15,985 nucleotides of DNA. It comes from Candidatus Hodarchaeota archaeon (GTDB lineage: Archaea; Asgardarchaeota; Heimdallarchaeia; Hodarchaeales; YT1-039). Under the pieces are notes generated by a model, which ran no database searches, was not told the DNA's origin, and saw nothing but the letters and a program-made list of their open reading frames with translations. Positions 8,301 to 15,115 of this stretch are shown here, in pieces. The translations under genes were made by a program, and so were the position numbers. Numbering within the stretch: the first letter of the stretch is position 1; every line of letters starts with the position of its first letter. Location: the NCBI GenBank assembly GCA_016840025.1, contig JAEOTF010000438.1:1-15985 (forward strand), in the 5' to 3' direction.

Positions 8301-8948
8301 ATGTCCCTGCAGAAATTCTATGATAGTATTTCAGATGCTATTGTCAAATTAGACAAAGAAAAAGCTATTGAATTGGCTAATAAAGCAATCAATGAAAGGA
8401 TGAACATTCTTGAGGCTATTGAGAAAGGATATGGGGAAGGAATTAGACGTGTAGGGGATTTGTGGGATGAAGGAGAATTCTTCTTACCTGAACTAATGAT
8501 GGGAGCCAAAATAATGCAAGAGTGTCTAAATCTTCTCACACCACATTTAGATAGTGGTTCTGAAAGAAAAGCATTAGGAAAGGTTGTAATGGCAACTATT
8601 GAAGGAGATATCCATTCAATTGGTAAAACAATTGTTGCTACGATGTTACAGGCATACGGTTTTGAAGTGTATGATTTAGGTACGGATGTTCCTGCTGAAA
8701 AGATTATTAATACAGCAATTGAGAAGGATGCGGATATTATTGGAGTATCAGCCCTTCTGACTACCACCATGAATGGACAGAAAAAAGTAGTTGAAGTTTT
8801 AAAGGAGAAAGGGATAGCTGATAAGTTCAAAGTCATCCTTGGTGGTGCGCCTGTTACAAATAAATGGACCGAGGAATGCGGAGCTGATGGATATGCTGAA
8901 AATGCTGTTGAAGCTGTTAAACTAGCTCAAACATTACTAGGAATTTGA
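8301..8948 (+). CDS. Methyltransferase cognate corrinoid protein (MtbC/MttC family)
   Basis: 215 aa, the usual length for stand-alone corrinoid proteins of methylamine-type systems. It carries cobalamin in the cytoplasm and shuttles a methyl group from a substrate methyltransferase to a second methyltransferase. Residues 1-90 form the four-helix cap (B12-binding_2), including VGDLWDEGEFFLPELMMGAK. Residues about 91-215 form the Rossmann-like B12-binding domain with the D-x-H-x-x-G signature D103-I-H105-S-I-G108, where His105 is the lower cobalt ligand, then S150-A-L and G181-G182. The gene is complete. Its natural partner could be the MttB-family protein at 11502-9955, which is on the other strand beyond one intervening gene, so they do not share an operon. 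Which methylated compound feeds it is unknown. Confidence 0.95.
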   Translation: MSLQKFYDSISDAIVKLDKEKAIELANKAINERMNILEAIEKGYGEGIRRVGDLWDEGEFFLPELMMGAKIMQECLNLLTPHLDSGSERKALGKVVMATIEGDIHSIGKTIVATMLQAYGFEVYDLGTDVPAEKIINTAIEKDADIIGVSALLTTTMNGQKKVVEVLKEKGIADKFKVILGGAPVTNKWTEECGADGYAENAVEAVKLAQTLLGI

Positions 8949-8955
8949 TCATTCA

Positions 8956-9678
8956 CTAAGATTCAAACTTCGTTAGTTTGAGGAACCTTTTTCGAACAAG
9001 CTCAATCGTACAAATAGCTGCCGCTAAAAGTGAGAAAATAATTACGTGTATTTTCCCATTAAATTCCGGGACTGCGTAAGTAATATCGAGATACACAGGT
9101 GGAGGTTGGTCTAGACTGTGTATCACCACAGCATTGTCACCGCTTCTTCCAATTCCTATTAGATAAATTCCATAATTAGATACTGCTCCTGTTCGCCAAT
9201 TTTCAGCAGTTGAAGTAATTAGATTATCTGTATAAATTCCAGGATCAACCGCAGTGAACGAGTCCAAGACAGTTGCATCGTAACTAGGTCGTGTATTCCA
9301 TGTTGGATTATCACCGGAATATGGCATCCAATCACTGGTTATTCTGTAAATATTTACCTGTATACCAGCTCCGAAAACCGAATTGGCCGTAATTCTTACA
9401 TCAGCGACACTTATTGTACCACTAATGCTTGATACATCCCAATATAAACAAGTCCATCGTTGATAGTTACTAGACCATCCAACTGCGAGTGTGGTGGTAT
9501 TAAAGTAAGTTGTTGGGCTTTGCTCAGAAACATATACATCGGAATTAGCGTCAGGAGGTTGTAGACTGGTTGAAGCTGCTATAGATGCAGTTACTTCTAT
9601 AAGCTGGGTACTCAAGAATAGAATACAAATAATAGTAACGAGTAAGACAAAACTCACTCCTATTTCATGTTTAATCAT
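8956..9678 (-). CDS. DNRLRE-domain exported protein with PEF-like C-terminal tail
   Basis: 240 aa from an ATG at 9678, preceded by GAGGTG 6 bases away; the frame also opens at a GTG at 9687, which lies inside that ribosome site and is less likely. An N-terminal signal segment (about residues 7-31) is followed by a DNRLRE-type beta domain. Diagnostic parts are PDANSDVYVSEQSP, a LAVG strand, YWDVSSI, then VNIYRITSDWMPYSGDNPTWNTRP. This domain is common in secreted, polysaccharide-associated or cell-wall proteins. The C-terminus has PEF (about 204-206), a hydrophobic span and RKR, the layout of archaeosortase sorting signals such as PEF-CTERM, although the tail after RKR is longer than usual. 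The stop is 7 bp from the convergent corrinoid gene stop. It has no obvious catalytic residues. Confidence 0.85.
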   Translation of the reverse strand: MIKHEIGVSFVLLVTIICILFLSTQLIEVTASIAASTSLQPPDANSDVYVSEQSPTTYFNTTTLAVGWSSNYQRWTCLYWDVSSISGTISVADVRITANSVFGAGIQVNIYRITSDWMPYSGDNPTWNTRPSYDATVLDSFTAVDPGIYTDNLITSTAENWRTGAVSNYGIYLIGIGRSGDNAVVIHSLDQPPPVYLDITYAVPEFNGKIHVIIFSLLAAAICTIELVRKRFLKLTKFES

Positions 9679-9687
9679 TTCTAACAC

Positions 9688-9954
9688 CTCTATAATTACA
9701 TAAATACAGTATTTTACTATTTCTTAGAAAATAATTATGAATCTGTACTTTTTTTGAATTCGATCTTAGTTTTTAACATGAATAACCAAACTAATACTTT
9801 CGTTTAGGGATATTTAAACCTTTATTTCTTTTAAATAGTGAAAAAAGGAAAAAAAACATTCTATATAATCAAGTGAAGATAGGAATTTCTCTATTTTTTT
9901 CTATAATCCTCATTTATCGAGGATAACAATTCCGACGATAAGTATCAAATGAGC
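9688..9954. promoter_or_regulatory. Intergenic region: T-run terminators, hairpin, TATA-like box
   Basis: 267 bp with no convincing gene. For the minus-strand mttB-like gene that ends at 9955, T-rich runs follow on that strand (T8 at 9849-9856, T6 at 9841-9846), typical of archaeal termination. A 6-bp hairpin, ATCCTC / GAGGAT with a 7-base loop, lies at 9906-9924 just after its stop. For the DNRLRE gene, TTTAAATA on the minus strand at 9811-9818 is a good TATA-box candidate; it would give a leader of roughly 100 bases before the ATG at 9678. Confidence 0.45.
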
Positions 9955-11502
9955 TTATGCAGCAAACTTAATTTTCATTAACTCATCTTCGGCTTTTTTA
10001 TCGATTTTTTTAAGTTTCTGAAGAATTTCTTCTGATAATGGTGGGACTTTATGTGTTTCAAGTATTTTAAGCGTCTTAGCTTTCACTTTTTCTCCGTAAG
10101 TCTTGCTCCCTTTCTTAACCCACGATTCAGGATCATCTCGATTCAGATAAAGAGGTTGCCAAATTTCTTCTCGAAAGTGCTTTAAAGTATGTTCTTCGGC
10201 GAGATAATCCCTGCCTGATCCAACTTTTCGGATAACATCAATAGCAAGTGTCTCCCGATCGATATCAAAACCCCTAACGACTCTCTTCACGTATGCAATG
10301 ATTTCATCACACATAACAATCGACGCAGGATTACCGAGTAACCCCTGCCCTAAATAACCTATGTCGTGAATTAAATTCGCTCCATCTAGGGCTGCCATTA
10401 ATGTTCCGAAAGCATGCTCCATTCCTGCTTGTTGATCAAGGCAGTGAGCATCTGAGCCAACAGTAGACCACATGGGAATGTTATAGTAATGATACATGTC
10501 AGCAAAAGCAGAATTGGCCAATCGTGTTTCAGGAGCTCCGTATGAGAATACTGCGGTTCTCATGTCCAAAGGAACCGCCCCCAAACCAGAAATAATTGGT
10601 GCACCTTTCTTCTTAAGTTGGTGTAAGACTACACCACTCAAAGCTTCAGCATTAGTCTGAGCAAGACCCCCAGCGATAGTAACAGGGCAGCTTGCTCCAA
10701 GTAAAGCTCCAGGCGGATAGCAAATAGGAACACCTTTTTCAGCACAAAGGAGAACTTTACTCACAGCCCCATAGGAATGTGTCAATGGAGGTGTCGGTTC
10801 AGAATAATGAATGAGAAAAGGTTTATCTCTATGAGCTTCTTCCCCACCTGCGATAGTTTCTGCCATTTCAATAATGTATGAAAGATCTTCTTTACCTGCA
10901 GCAGTGAAAAAGATTGATTTTATTGAATTTTCCATCATTGTCTTAACATTTTTGAAATACTGCAAATTTGATGGGACATCACTTGGTAACCCAAATGATG
11001 CAATAAAATCGACATTTTTACTATAGTCAGACACTATAGCAGCGTTTGCTACGTCTTGTAACACCGTTAACCGCATCTCTCCTGTGTTCAGATCAATAGT
11101 TCTAAGAAGATCCGTTCCCGTACCAAAGTAAATGTTACGTCCTTCCAAACGCATTGCTTCTTCCCCATTTCTATTGTATAATGTAATCCCAGAGGGAGCA
11201 TTGCAGATACTCTCTTCTACTAACCAATTAGGAATCTGAACAATATTATCCTCTTTAACTTGACATCCAGCATCCTCTAATAGCTGAACACCTTCATTGT
11301 GTGGGACTCGGATACCGATGGTGTCTAGAATCTCTAGGGTTGCGAGATGAATTTTTCTGATTTGGTTTTCCGTTAAGAGTCTAAAACTAGGTCTACATAG
11401 AGTTTTAAAACCATCATTCATGGTTAACATCTCAGACATACGAATGCCTATATGAACAAATGTCAATATTTTTGCATGTTTTTGACTCTTTTCCTGCAAC
11501 AT
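9955..11502 (-). CDS. MttB-family (trimethylamine methyltransferase-like) protein, no amber codon
   Basis: Up to 515 aa. The family (PF06253) demethylates trimethylamine or other quaternary or tertiary amines, passing the methyl to a cognate corrinoid protein. Recognisable parts are LTENQIRKIHLATLEILDTI near the N-terminus, the NRNG/YFGTGTD strands, CYPPGALLGASCPVT in the barrel core (about 255-280), YGAPETRLANSAFADMYHYY, and the C-terminal helices with VRGFDIDRETLAIDVIRKVG and HTLKHFREEIWQP. All codons are sense, so unlike TMA-specific methanogen MttB there is no in-frame TAG for pyrrolysine. Such non-Pyl members include glycine betaine methyltransferase (MtgB); the substrate here is open. 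The ATG at 11502 has no ribosome site, and family alignment favours a start at the ATG of 11439 or 11421. The corrinoid protein at 8301-8948 is the plausible partner. No RamA-like activator is in the window. Confidence 0.93.
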   Translation of the reverse strand: MLQEKSQKHAKILTFVHIGIRMSEMLTMNDGFKTLCRPSFRLLTENQIRKIHLATLEILDTIGIRVPHNEGVQLLEDAGCQVKEDNIVQIPNWLVEESICNAPSGITLYNRNGEEAMRLEGRNIYFGTGTDLLRTIDLNTGEMRLTVLQDVANAAIVSDYSKNVDFIASFGLPSDVPSNLQYFKNVKTMMENSIKSIFFTAAGKEDLSYIIEMAETIAGGEEAHRDKPFLIHYSEPTPPLTHSYGAVSKVLLCAEKGVPICYPPGALLGASCPVTIAGGLAQTNAEALSGVVLHQLKKKGAPIISGLGAVPLDMRTAVFSYGAPETRLANSAFADMYHYYNIPMWSTVGSDAHCLDQQAGMEHAFGTLMAALDGANLIHDIGYLGQGLLGNPASIVMCDEIIAYVKRVVRGFDIDRETLAIDVIRKVGSGRDYLAEEHTLKHFREEIWQPLYLNRDDPESWVKKGSKTYGEKVKAKTLKILETHKVPPLSEEILQKLKKIDKKAEDELMKIKFAA

Positions 11503-11573
11503 ATTTTTTTAAATGATAGTAGTTTACTAGTGTCACTGATCAATGAATTGGATCAAATACAAGAGGTGGAATT
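11503..11573. promoter_or_regulatory. Divergent promoter with shared TATA-like TTTAAAT
   Basis: 71 bp between the outermost start of the mttB-like gene and the small exported protein. TTTAAAT at 11508-11514 is nearly symmetrical and could act on either strand. On the plus side it would put transcription near 11540 with a ~35-base leader. On the minus side it would start transcription inside the first codons of the longest mttB frame, which supports a later start (11439 or 11421). Confidence 0.35.
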
Positions 11574-12086
11574 ATGAGAAAAATATTACTGATATTGTGT
11601 GGTTTTCTGCTATTAAATACACTAACAGCGGGATATGGGATGCCAAGAAACACATGGGGTGATGGGGCGGACGATTTTGGACCCCCCTACGAGAATATCG
11701 ACATTGATCATATCGATACCTATCCAGAGGGACTTATTAACGTAACATTCGACGCAACGCCTGAACCTGCCAGTTTAGAATACTGGTTAGGGCTTACACA
11801 ATCTCCTGGACCTTGGGGAGTTGCAGAGGCCAGTTTTAATGGATCTGATGCTACTGTTATAGGGCAAGCACTCAGATGGAATGTTTCATCTGCGATTTCA
11901 GGTTGGAGTGAGGTGTATTTTGGCGTATATGCGAAGAATGGAACTACAATGGATGATTGGCCGAATTTTGGCAGTTTCGCGGATACTAGGGATCCCACTC
12001 TACCCGACGACTCAATCCCTATTCTTATCGTTTATCCACTACTAGGTGGGACGATTATACTACTATTTTATTATCAAAGAAAATGA
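11574..12086 (+). CDS. Small exported protein with C-terminal membrane anchor
   Basis: 170 aa, ATG at 11574 preceded by a strong GAGGTGG about 8 bases upstream. A signal peptide covers residues 1-20 (MRKILLILCGFLLLNTLTAG). The outer domain (about 25-145) is acidic with many Trp, Tyr and Gly, and holds N-x-S/T sequons (N-V-T, N-G-S, N-V-S, N-G-T); the pattern suggests a compact beta domain of the kind seen in extracellular binding or PEGA/Ig-like modules, but I do not recognise a family. One hydrophobic span follows (about 149-166) and the protein ends YYQRK, giving a lipid-embedded C-terminus with the domain outside the cell. It is transcribed away from the mttB-like gene. A T-rich run follows at 12119-12130. 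Function unknown. Confidence 0.8.
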   Translation: MRKILLILCGFLLLNTLTAGYGMPRNTWGDGADDFGPPYENIDIDHIDTYPEGLINVTFDATPEPASLEYWLGLTQSPGPWGVAEASFNGSDATVIGQALRWNVSSAISGWSEVYFGVYAKNGTTMDDWPNFGSFADTRDPTLPDDSIPILIVYPLLGGTIILLFYYQRK

Positions 12087-12118
12087 GTATTGTCGATTAT
12101 AAATTTAATTCCGAGCTA

Positions 12119-12130
12119 CTTTTCTTTTTT
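12119..12130 (+). terminator. T-rich terminator of the small exported protein gene
   Basis: A T-run (TTTTCTTTTTTT) begins 32 bp after the stop at 12086. No strong hairpin is visible, which fits archaeal T-run termination. Confidence 0.45.
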
Positions 12131-12155
12131 TCTAAAGATCCTTATTTTTCAGATA

Positions 12156-12163
12156 TAAAAAAA
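12156..12163 (-). terminator. T8 run downstream of the vapC-like gene
   Basis: Eight A residues on the + strand give a T8 on the minus strand about 53 bp past the stop of the toxin-like gene (12216). It is likely where the vapBC transcript ends. Confidence 0.4.
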
Positions 12164-12215
12164 ATGTGTTTTCAAGCATGTTTTAAAGATATTATACGCT
12201 GAGTGCAATCAAGAA

Positions 12216-12710
12216 TTAAAGATCTAGTATATCCTTGAAGTTGGGAATGGATAATATTGTTGAGCAGATTACAACACCTTCTCTCGTTTCAATCTTTCTA
12301 TCTAAGCGTTTAAAGTGGTAATCATCAACCAAGATTCCTTTACATCCCTGATGAAGTGCAGATGCTAAGTGTAAAGCATCTGAAGCGAACAAATTATACT
12401 CCTGAATGAATCTTTTAGCAGTAAAGATACATTCTTCTACTATTGGGATTATAGTGAATTGCTTTTTACTGGTTAATCGCTTATTATCAGTTTCTATAAA
12501 AACACGTAAATTTTCTGCTTCCTCAGAATCAATTTCATTTTGGTTTTCCCTCTTTTTTATTCCTCTTTCAATTTCCAAGTGGCTCCAAATAGAACTTATA
12601 CAAGCAATTTGAGGATCTTCAAGACAAAACTCGACCAATTCACCCCCATACTCTTCATAATATAGATTCCATAAAGCTGAGCTCTCTAAATATAATTTAA
12701 TCTTCTTCAT
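12216..12710 (-). CDS. PIN-domain ribonuclease, VapC-type toxin
   Basis: 164 aa from the ATG at 12710; the frame also opens at a TTG (12725), but the ATG has GAGG about 9 bases upstream and puts the first strand right at the N-terminus. PIN-domain acids are in place: Glu9 in YLESSAL, Glu46 in HLEIERG, Asp111 in ASDALHLASAL, and Asp129/Asp130 in LVDDYHFKR. Glu9 stands where most VapC proteins have Asp, but YLE(S/T)S variants are known in the family. VapC toxins cut tRNA or rRNA and are held inactive by the antitoxin. The gene overlaps the upstream antitoxin gene by 14 bp, as usual for such pairs. Some PIN proteins have other roles, but the partner makes toxin the best reading. Confidence 0.88.
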   Translation of the reverse strand: MKKIKLYLESSALWNLYYEEYGGELVEFCLEDPQIACISSIWSHLEIERGIKKRENQNEIDSEEAENLRVFIETDNKRLTSKKQFTIIPIVEECIFTAKRFIQEYNLFASDALHLASALHQGCKGILVDDYHFKRLDRKIETREGVVICSTILSIPNFKDILDL

Positions 12711-12933
12711 AGTGAAGTGCCTCAAGACCTTTCAGTTTTTTTTCCTTTTTTGAAAAATACTTTCTGACTTCGGTTCTAGATTTCCATGGAATTTCTTTTA
12801 ATTTTTCTTCACGCATTAATTCATATAGTCCAGCCTTAAGTGCTTCACTTATAGAAGTATATTTCCCTTTTGCTACTAATTGCTCTAGAAATTGTCTTTC
12901 TTCCTCGGTTAACCTTACTGAAGCTACTTCCAT
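12697..12933 (-). CDS. Ribbon-helix-helix antitoxin, VapB-type
   Basis: 78 aa from the ATG at 12933, with GAGGTGA 4-5 bases upstream. Residues 1-45 have the RHH fold: a short beta strand (VASVRLT), a helix (EEERQFLEQLVAKG) and a turn into a second helix (TSISEALKAGLYELM), which bind DNA as a dimer. The rest, rich in Lys and Glu, is the likely toxin-wrapping tail. The 3' end overlaps the vapC-like gene by 14 bp. RHH antitoxins normally repress their own promoter, and an inverted repeat lies upstream at 12973-12988. CopG and ParD families share the fold, so the name VapB rests on the PIN partner. Confidence 0.88.
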   Translation of the reverse strand: MEVASVRLTEEERQFLEQLVAKGKYTSISEALKAGLYELMREEKLKEIPWKSRTEVRKYFSKKEKKLKGLEALHYEED

Positions 12934-12972
12934 CGAATCACCTCTTTGTTTGCATTATTGTATACTAATTAC

Positions 12973-12988
12973 ATATGTGTTTACATAT
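12973..12988 (-). promoter_or_regulatory. Candidate operator and TATA overlap for the vapBC pair
   Basis: A perfect inverted repeat ATATGT-GTTT-ACATAT lies 40-55 bp upstream of the antitoxin start. On the minus strand TATATGTA within the same stretch could be the TATA box, so a repressor bound here would block transcription. The outer half also contains the palindrome ACATATGT (12971-12978). The size and place fit RHH autoregulation. It has not been tested. Confidence 0.5.
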
Positions 12989-13060
12989 ACTGATTTTAGT
13001 TTAATAATTAAAAAATACTTTGAACCTCTTTAGCTCTGACGACCATTTATCTAATACCAC

Positions 13061-13093
13061 TTTATCCAGTAAGCTCTCATTACATTGGATAAG
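13061..13093. ncRNA. Bulged hairpin in the vapB / REC-PAS divergent gap
   Basis: In the 361-bp gap between 12934 and 13294, TTATCCA-GTAA (13062-13072) can pair with TTAC and TGGATAA (13080-13083, 13086-13092) across a 7-base loop, giving about 11 bp with a 2-base bulge. Few other ordered elements are seen in the gap, apart from AT-rich stretches near 13130-13160 and 13259-13270 that may be promoter. The hairpin could belong to a small RNA, a leader or a protein-binding site; chance is also possible. Confidence 0.3.
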
Positions 13094-13294
13094 AAACTGA
13101 TATATCAAGTTGAAGTTGAGGTTTACTTATTATTTTTAGTTTATTTAATAAAAAATATAATGTCAGTCTTTCTCTGGTGTGCTTAAGTGTTCTTATTATT
13201 TATGAATGAGATTAGTGATTAGTGTATCTAACTTCAGTAGAGCTATGAGTCAGATTCTGTATTTTATTTACGACATTGTAGCGGAGAAAAGAAG

Positions 13295-14923
13295 TTGTAC
13301 AACTCCAGACCTAGAAGTTTTATTGGGATGGAGAAGGAAAATGTCTTTAAAAATAATAAACACGGATTAAGGCGGGAAACTCAATTTAAAGAGCCTATAA
13401 GAGTGTTACATGTTGACGATGAGAAAGTTTGCTTAAAAGTAACAAAATATTACTTAGAGGGGATGACTTGGGTGGAAATTATAGTTGATTCTCTTCTAAA
13501 ACCTGAACTGGTTGAAGGTCAGTTACAAGAATACGAATATGATGTCATTGTTTCCGACTACCAAATGCAGCCAATAAATGGCATCGAACTTCTTCAACTG
13601 TTGAGAACTCAAAATAATGATATTCCCTTTATTATGCTTACAGGTCGTGGAAGAGAAGAAATAGCAATTGAAGCATTAAATCTCGGAGCGAATCGGTATA
13701 TTAAGAAAGGAATGGATACCGAAAGCATGTATGGAGAACTTTATCATGCAATTAAGAGTGTTGTGGATCACTATCGAACACAAAAGGCATTACATGAGAG
13801 AGAAGCACAATTTCGGTCTATTGCAGATTCTTCCCTGGTAGGCTTAGTAATTTTTCAGGATAAAGAGATAAAATACACCTCTCTAGGTTTAGAACATATT
13901 CATGGATATACAAAGGAGGAAGTATATGAGTGGACTCTTGAAGAGATGTTTGAGATTATACATTCAGATGACCTCCAACAATTTCTAAATCTAATTTACA
14001 AGATTGGAAGAGGTGAATTAAAGAAATTTGAATCATTTCAACTAAGACTGTTTTCAAAATCTAAAGAACTGGTATGGGTAGAAATCTATGGAACTTTAAT
14101 GATATATCAAGGAAAACCAGCGATCCTTACACAATGGATTGATATTACCCAACGGAATAAAGCAGAAGAAAAGTTAAAAGAAAGTGAGGAAAAGTTCCGA
14201 CTAATAGCTGAATCAGCCTTAGTAGGAATGGTTATTATACAAGATAACCAACTTAAATATGTTAACAAGGCAATGATTAGAATAACTGGGCATCCAAGAG
14301 AAATTGTCTCTAATTGGACTGCAAAAGAATTCTTGAACACGATTCATCCTGAGGATTTACCAATAGTAAAAGAACAATTACGTCTAAAACAAACTGGAAT
14401 AAAAAATGGTCTAATGCCTTCTTATCAATTCCGAATTATCACACCTACAAATGAGGTCAGATGGATTAATAATTATTCGAATACACTCTCTTATCAAGGA
14501 AAAACTGCGAATTTTATTACTTTAGTCGACATTACTGAGCAAAAACGAGCTGAAATAGCTCTGAAAGAAAGTGAACAACGCTATCGGCGCCTAGTGGAAG
14601 ATTCTCCTGAAGCAATCGCAATTCATTGCGACGGAAAAGCGGTCTATATGAATACTGCAGGAATAAAACTCTTTGGAGCTTCTCATGCTGATGAGATTAT
14701 TGGTAAACCTCTCTTGGATTTCATTCATCCAGATTTTCGGAAGATCGCGATAGAACGAGTAAAAAAAGTCCTAGAAGATGGAGAACAATTACCGTATATG
14801 ACAACTAAACTCATTCGTCTTGATGGACAACCCTTCGATGCAGAAGTTAGAGGAACAGCGATTATATATCATAAGAAACCAGCAATACAAGTTGTTTTTA
14901 GGGACATCACAGAACGTAGATAA
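13295..14923 (+). CDS. Response regulator with three PAS domains and no kinase
   Basis: 542 aa from a TTG at 13295 that has GGAGA about 8 bases upstream; the first ATG in frame is at 13328 and lacks a clear ribosome site. A receiver domain spans about residues 32-150: VDDE (acidic pocket), Asp88 in VSDYQM (phosphate acceptor), Thr116 in MLTGRG, Lys137/Lys138 in YIKKG. Three PAS domains follow, at about 167-287, 297-417 and 425-542, each ending in a DIT motif and joined by (E)ESE(E/Q)(K/R)(F/Y)R linkers. The protein stops 2 residues after the last DITE, exactly where a histidine kinase would normally begin. No HisKA or HATPase sequence follows in any + frame before the next gene. It probably senses a small ligand or redox state and receives phosphate from a separate kinase. 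Confidence 0.9.
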   Translation: MYNSRPRSFIGMEKENVFKNNKHGLRRETQFKEPIRVLHVDDEKVCLKVTKYYLEGMTWVEIIVDSLLKPELVEGQLQEYEYDVIVSDYQMQPINGIELLQLLRTQNNDIPFIMLTGRGREEIAIEALNLGANRYIKKGMDTESMYGELYHAIKSVVDHYRTQKALHEREAQFRSIADSSLVGLVIFQDKEIKYTSLGLEHIHGYTKEEVYEWTLEEMFEIIHSDDLQQFLNLIYKIGRGELKKFESFQLRLFSKSKELVWVEIYGTLMIYQGKPAILTQWIDITQRNKAEEKLKESEEKFRLIAESALVGMVIIQDNQLKYVNKAMIRITGHPREIVSNWTAKEFLNTIHPEDLPIVKEQLRLKQTGIKNGLMPSYQFRIITPTNEVRWINNYSNTLSYQGKTANFITLVDITEQKRAEIALKESEQRYRRLVEDSPEAIAIHCDGKAVYMNTAGIKLFGASHADEIIGKPLLDFIHPDFRKIAIERVKKVLEDGEQLPYMTTKLIRLDGQPFDAEVRGTAIIYHKKPAIQVVFRDITERR

Positions 14924-15115
14924 CAGGAGAGAGAATATTTACACTTACCCTAAAAAATCCACGCAACTAACAAAGCTATTAGGCTTGAAATCTATCACCG
15001 AAGTTTATATTAGCGTTTGACATACCTTGATTGCAAGTGTCCTTCACCTACTACTAGGATTGAAGCCATCCTAATTGCACGGGCTATTAACTGATTGGGG
15101 CATTTTTTAAGGCAT
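14924..15115. other. Intergenic region with a 6-bp hairpin
   Basis: 192 bp with no supported gene. TAGGAT (15055-15060) and ATCCTA (15068-15073) can form a stem with a 7-base loop. No kinase remnant continues the upstream gene. A GGGG at 15097 and a T-run (15103-15108) lie ahead of the next start. A short frame to 15020 overlaps the REC-PAS gene and is a shadow. Confidence 0.4.

Noticed and set aside
8318..8836. 172-codon minus-strand frame opposite the corrinoid protein gene
   Set aside because: Antisense to a clear corrinoid gene with all family motifs; Ser/Ile-rich composition typical of a shadow frame.
9955..11502. Possible pyrrolysine (in-frame TAG) in the mttB-like gene
   Set aside because: The frame is open with sense codons throughout, so no amber codon is read.
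14820..15020. 66-codon + frame overlapping the end of the REC-PAS gene, considered as a frameshifted kinase continuation
   Set aside because: Its translation shows no HisKA H-box or helix pattern, so it does not extend the sensor.
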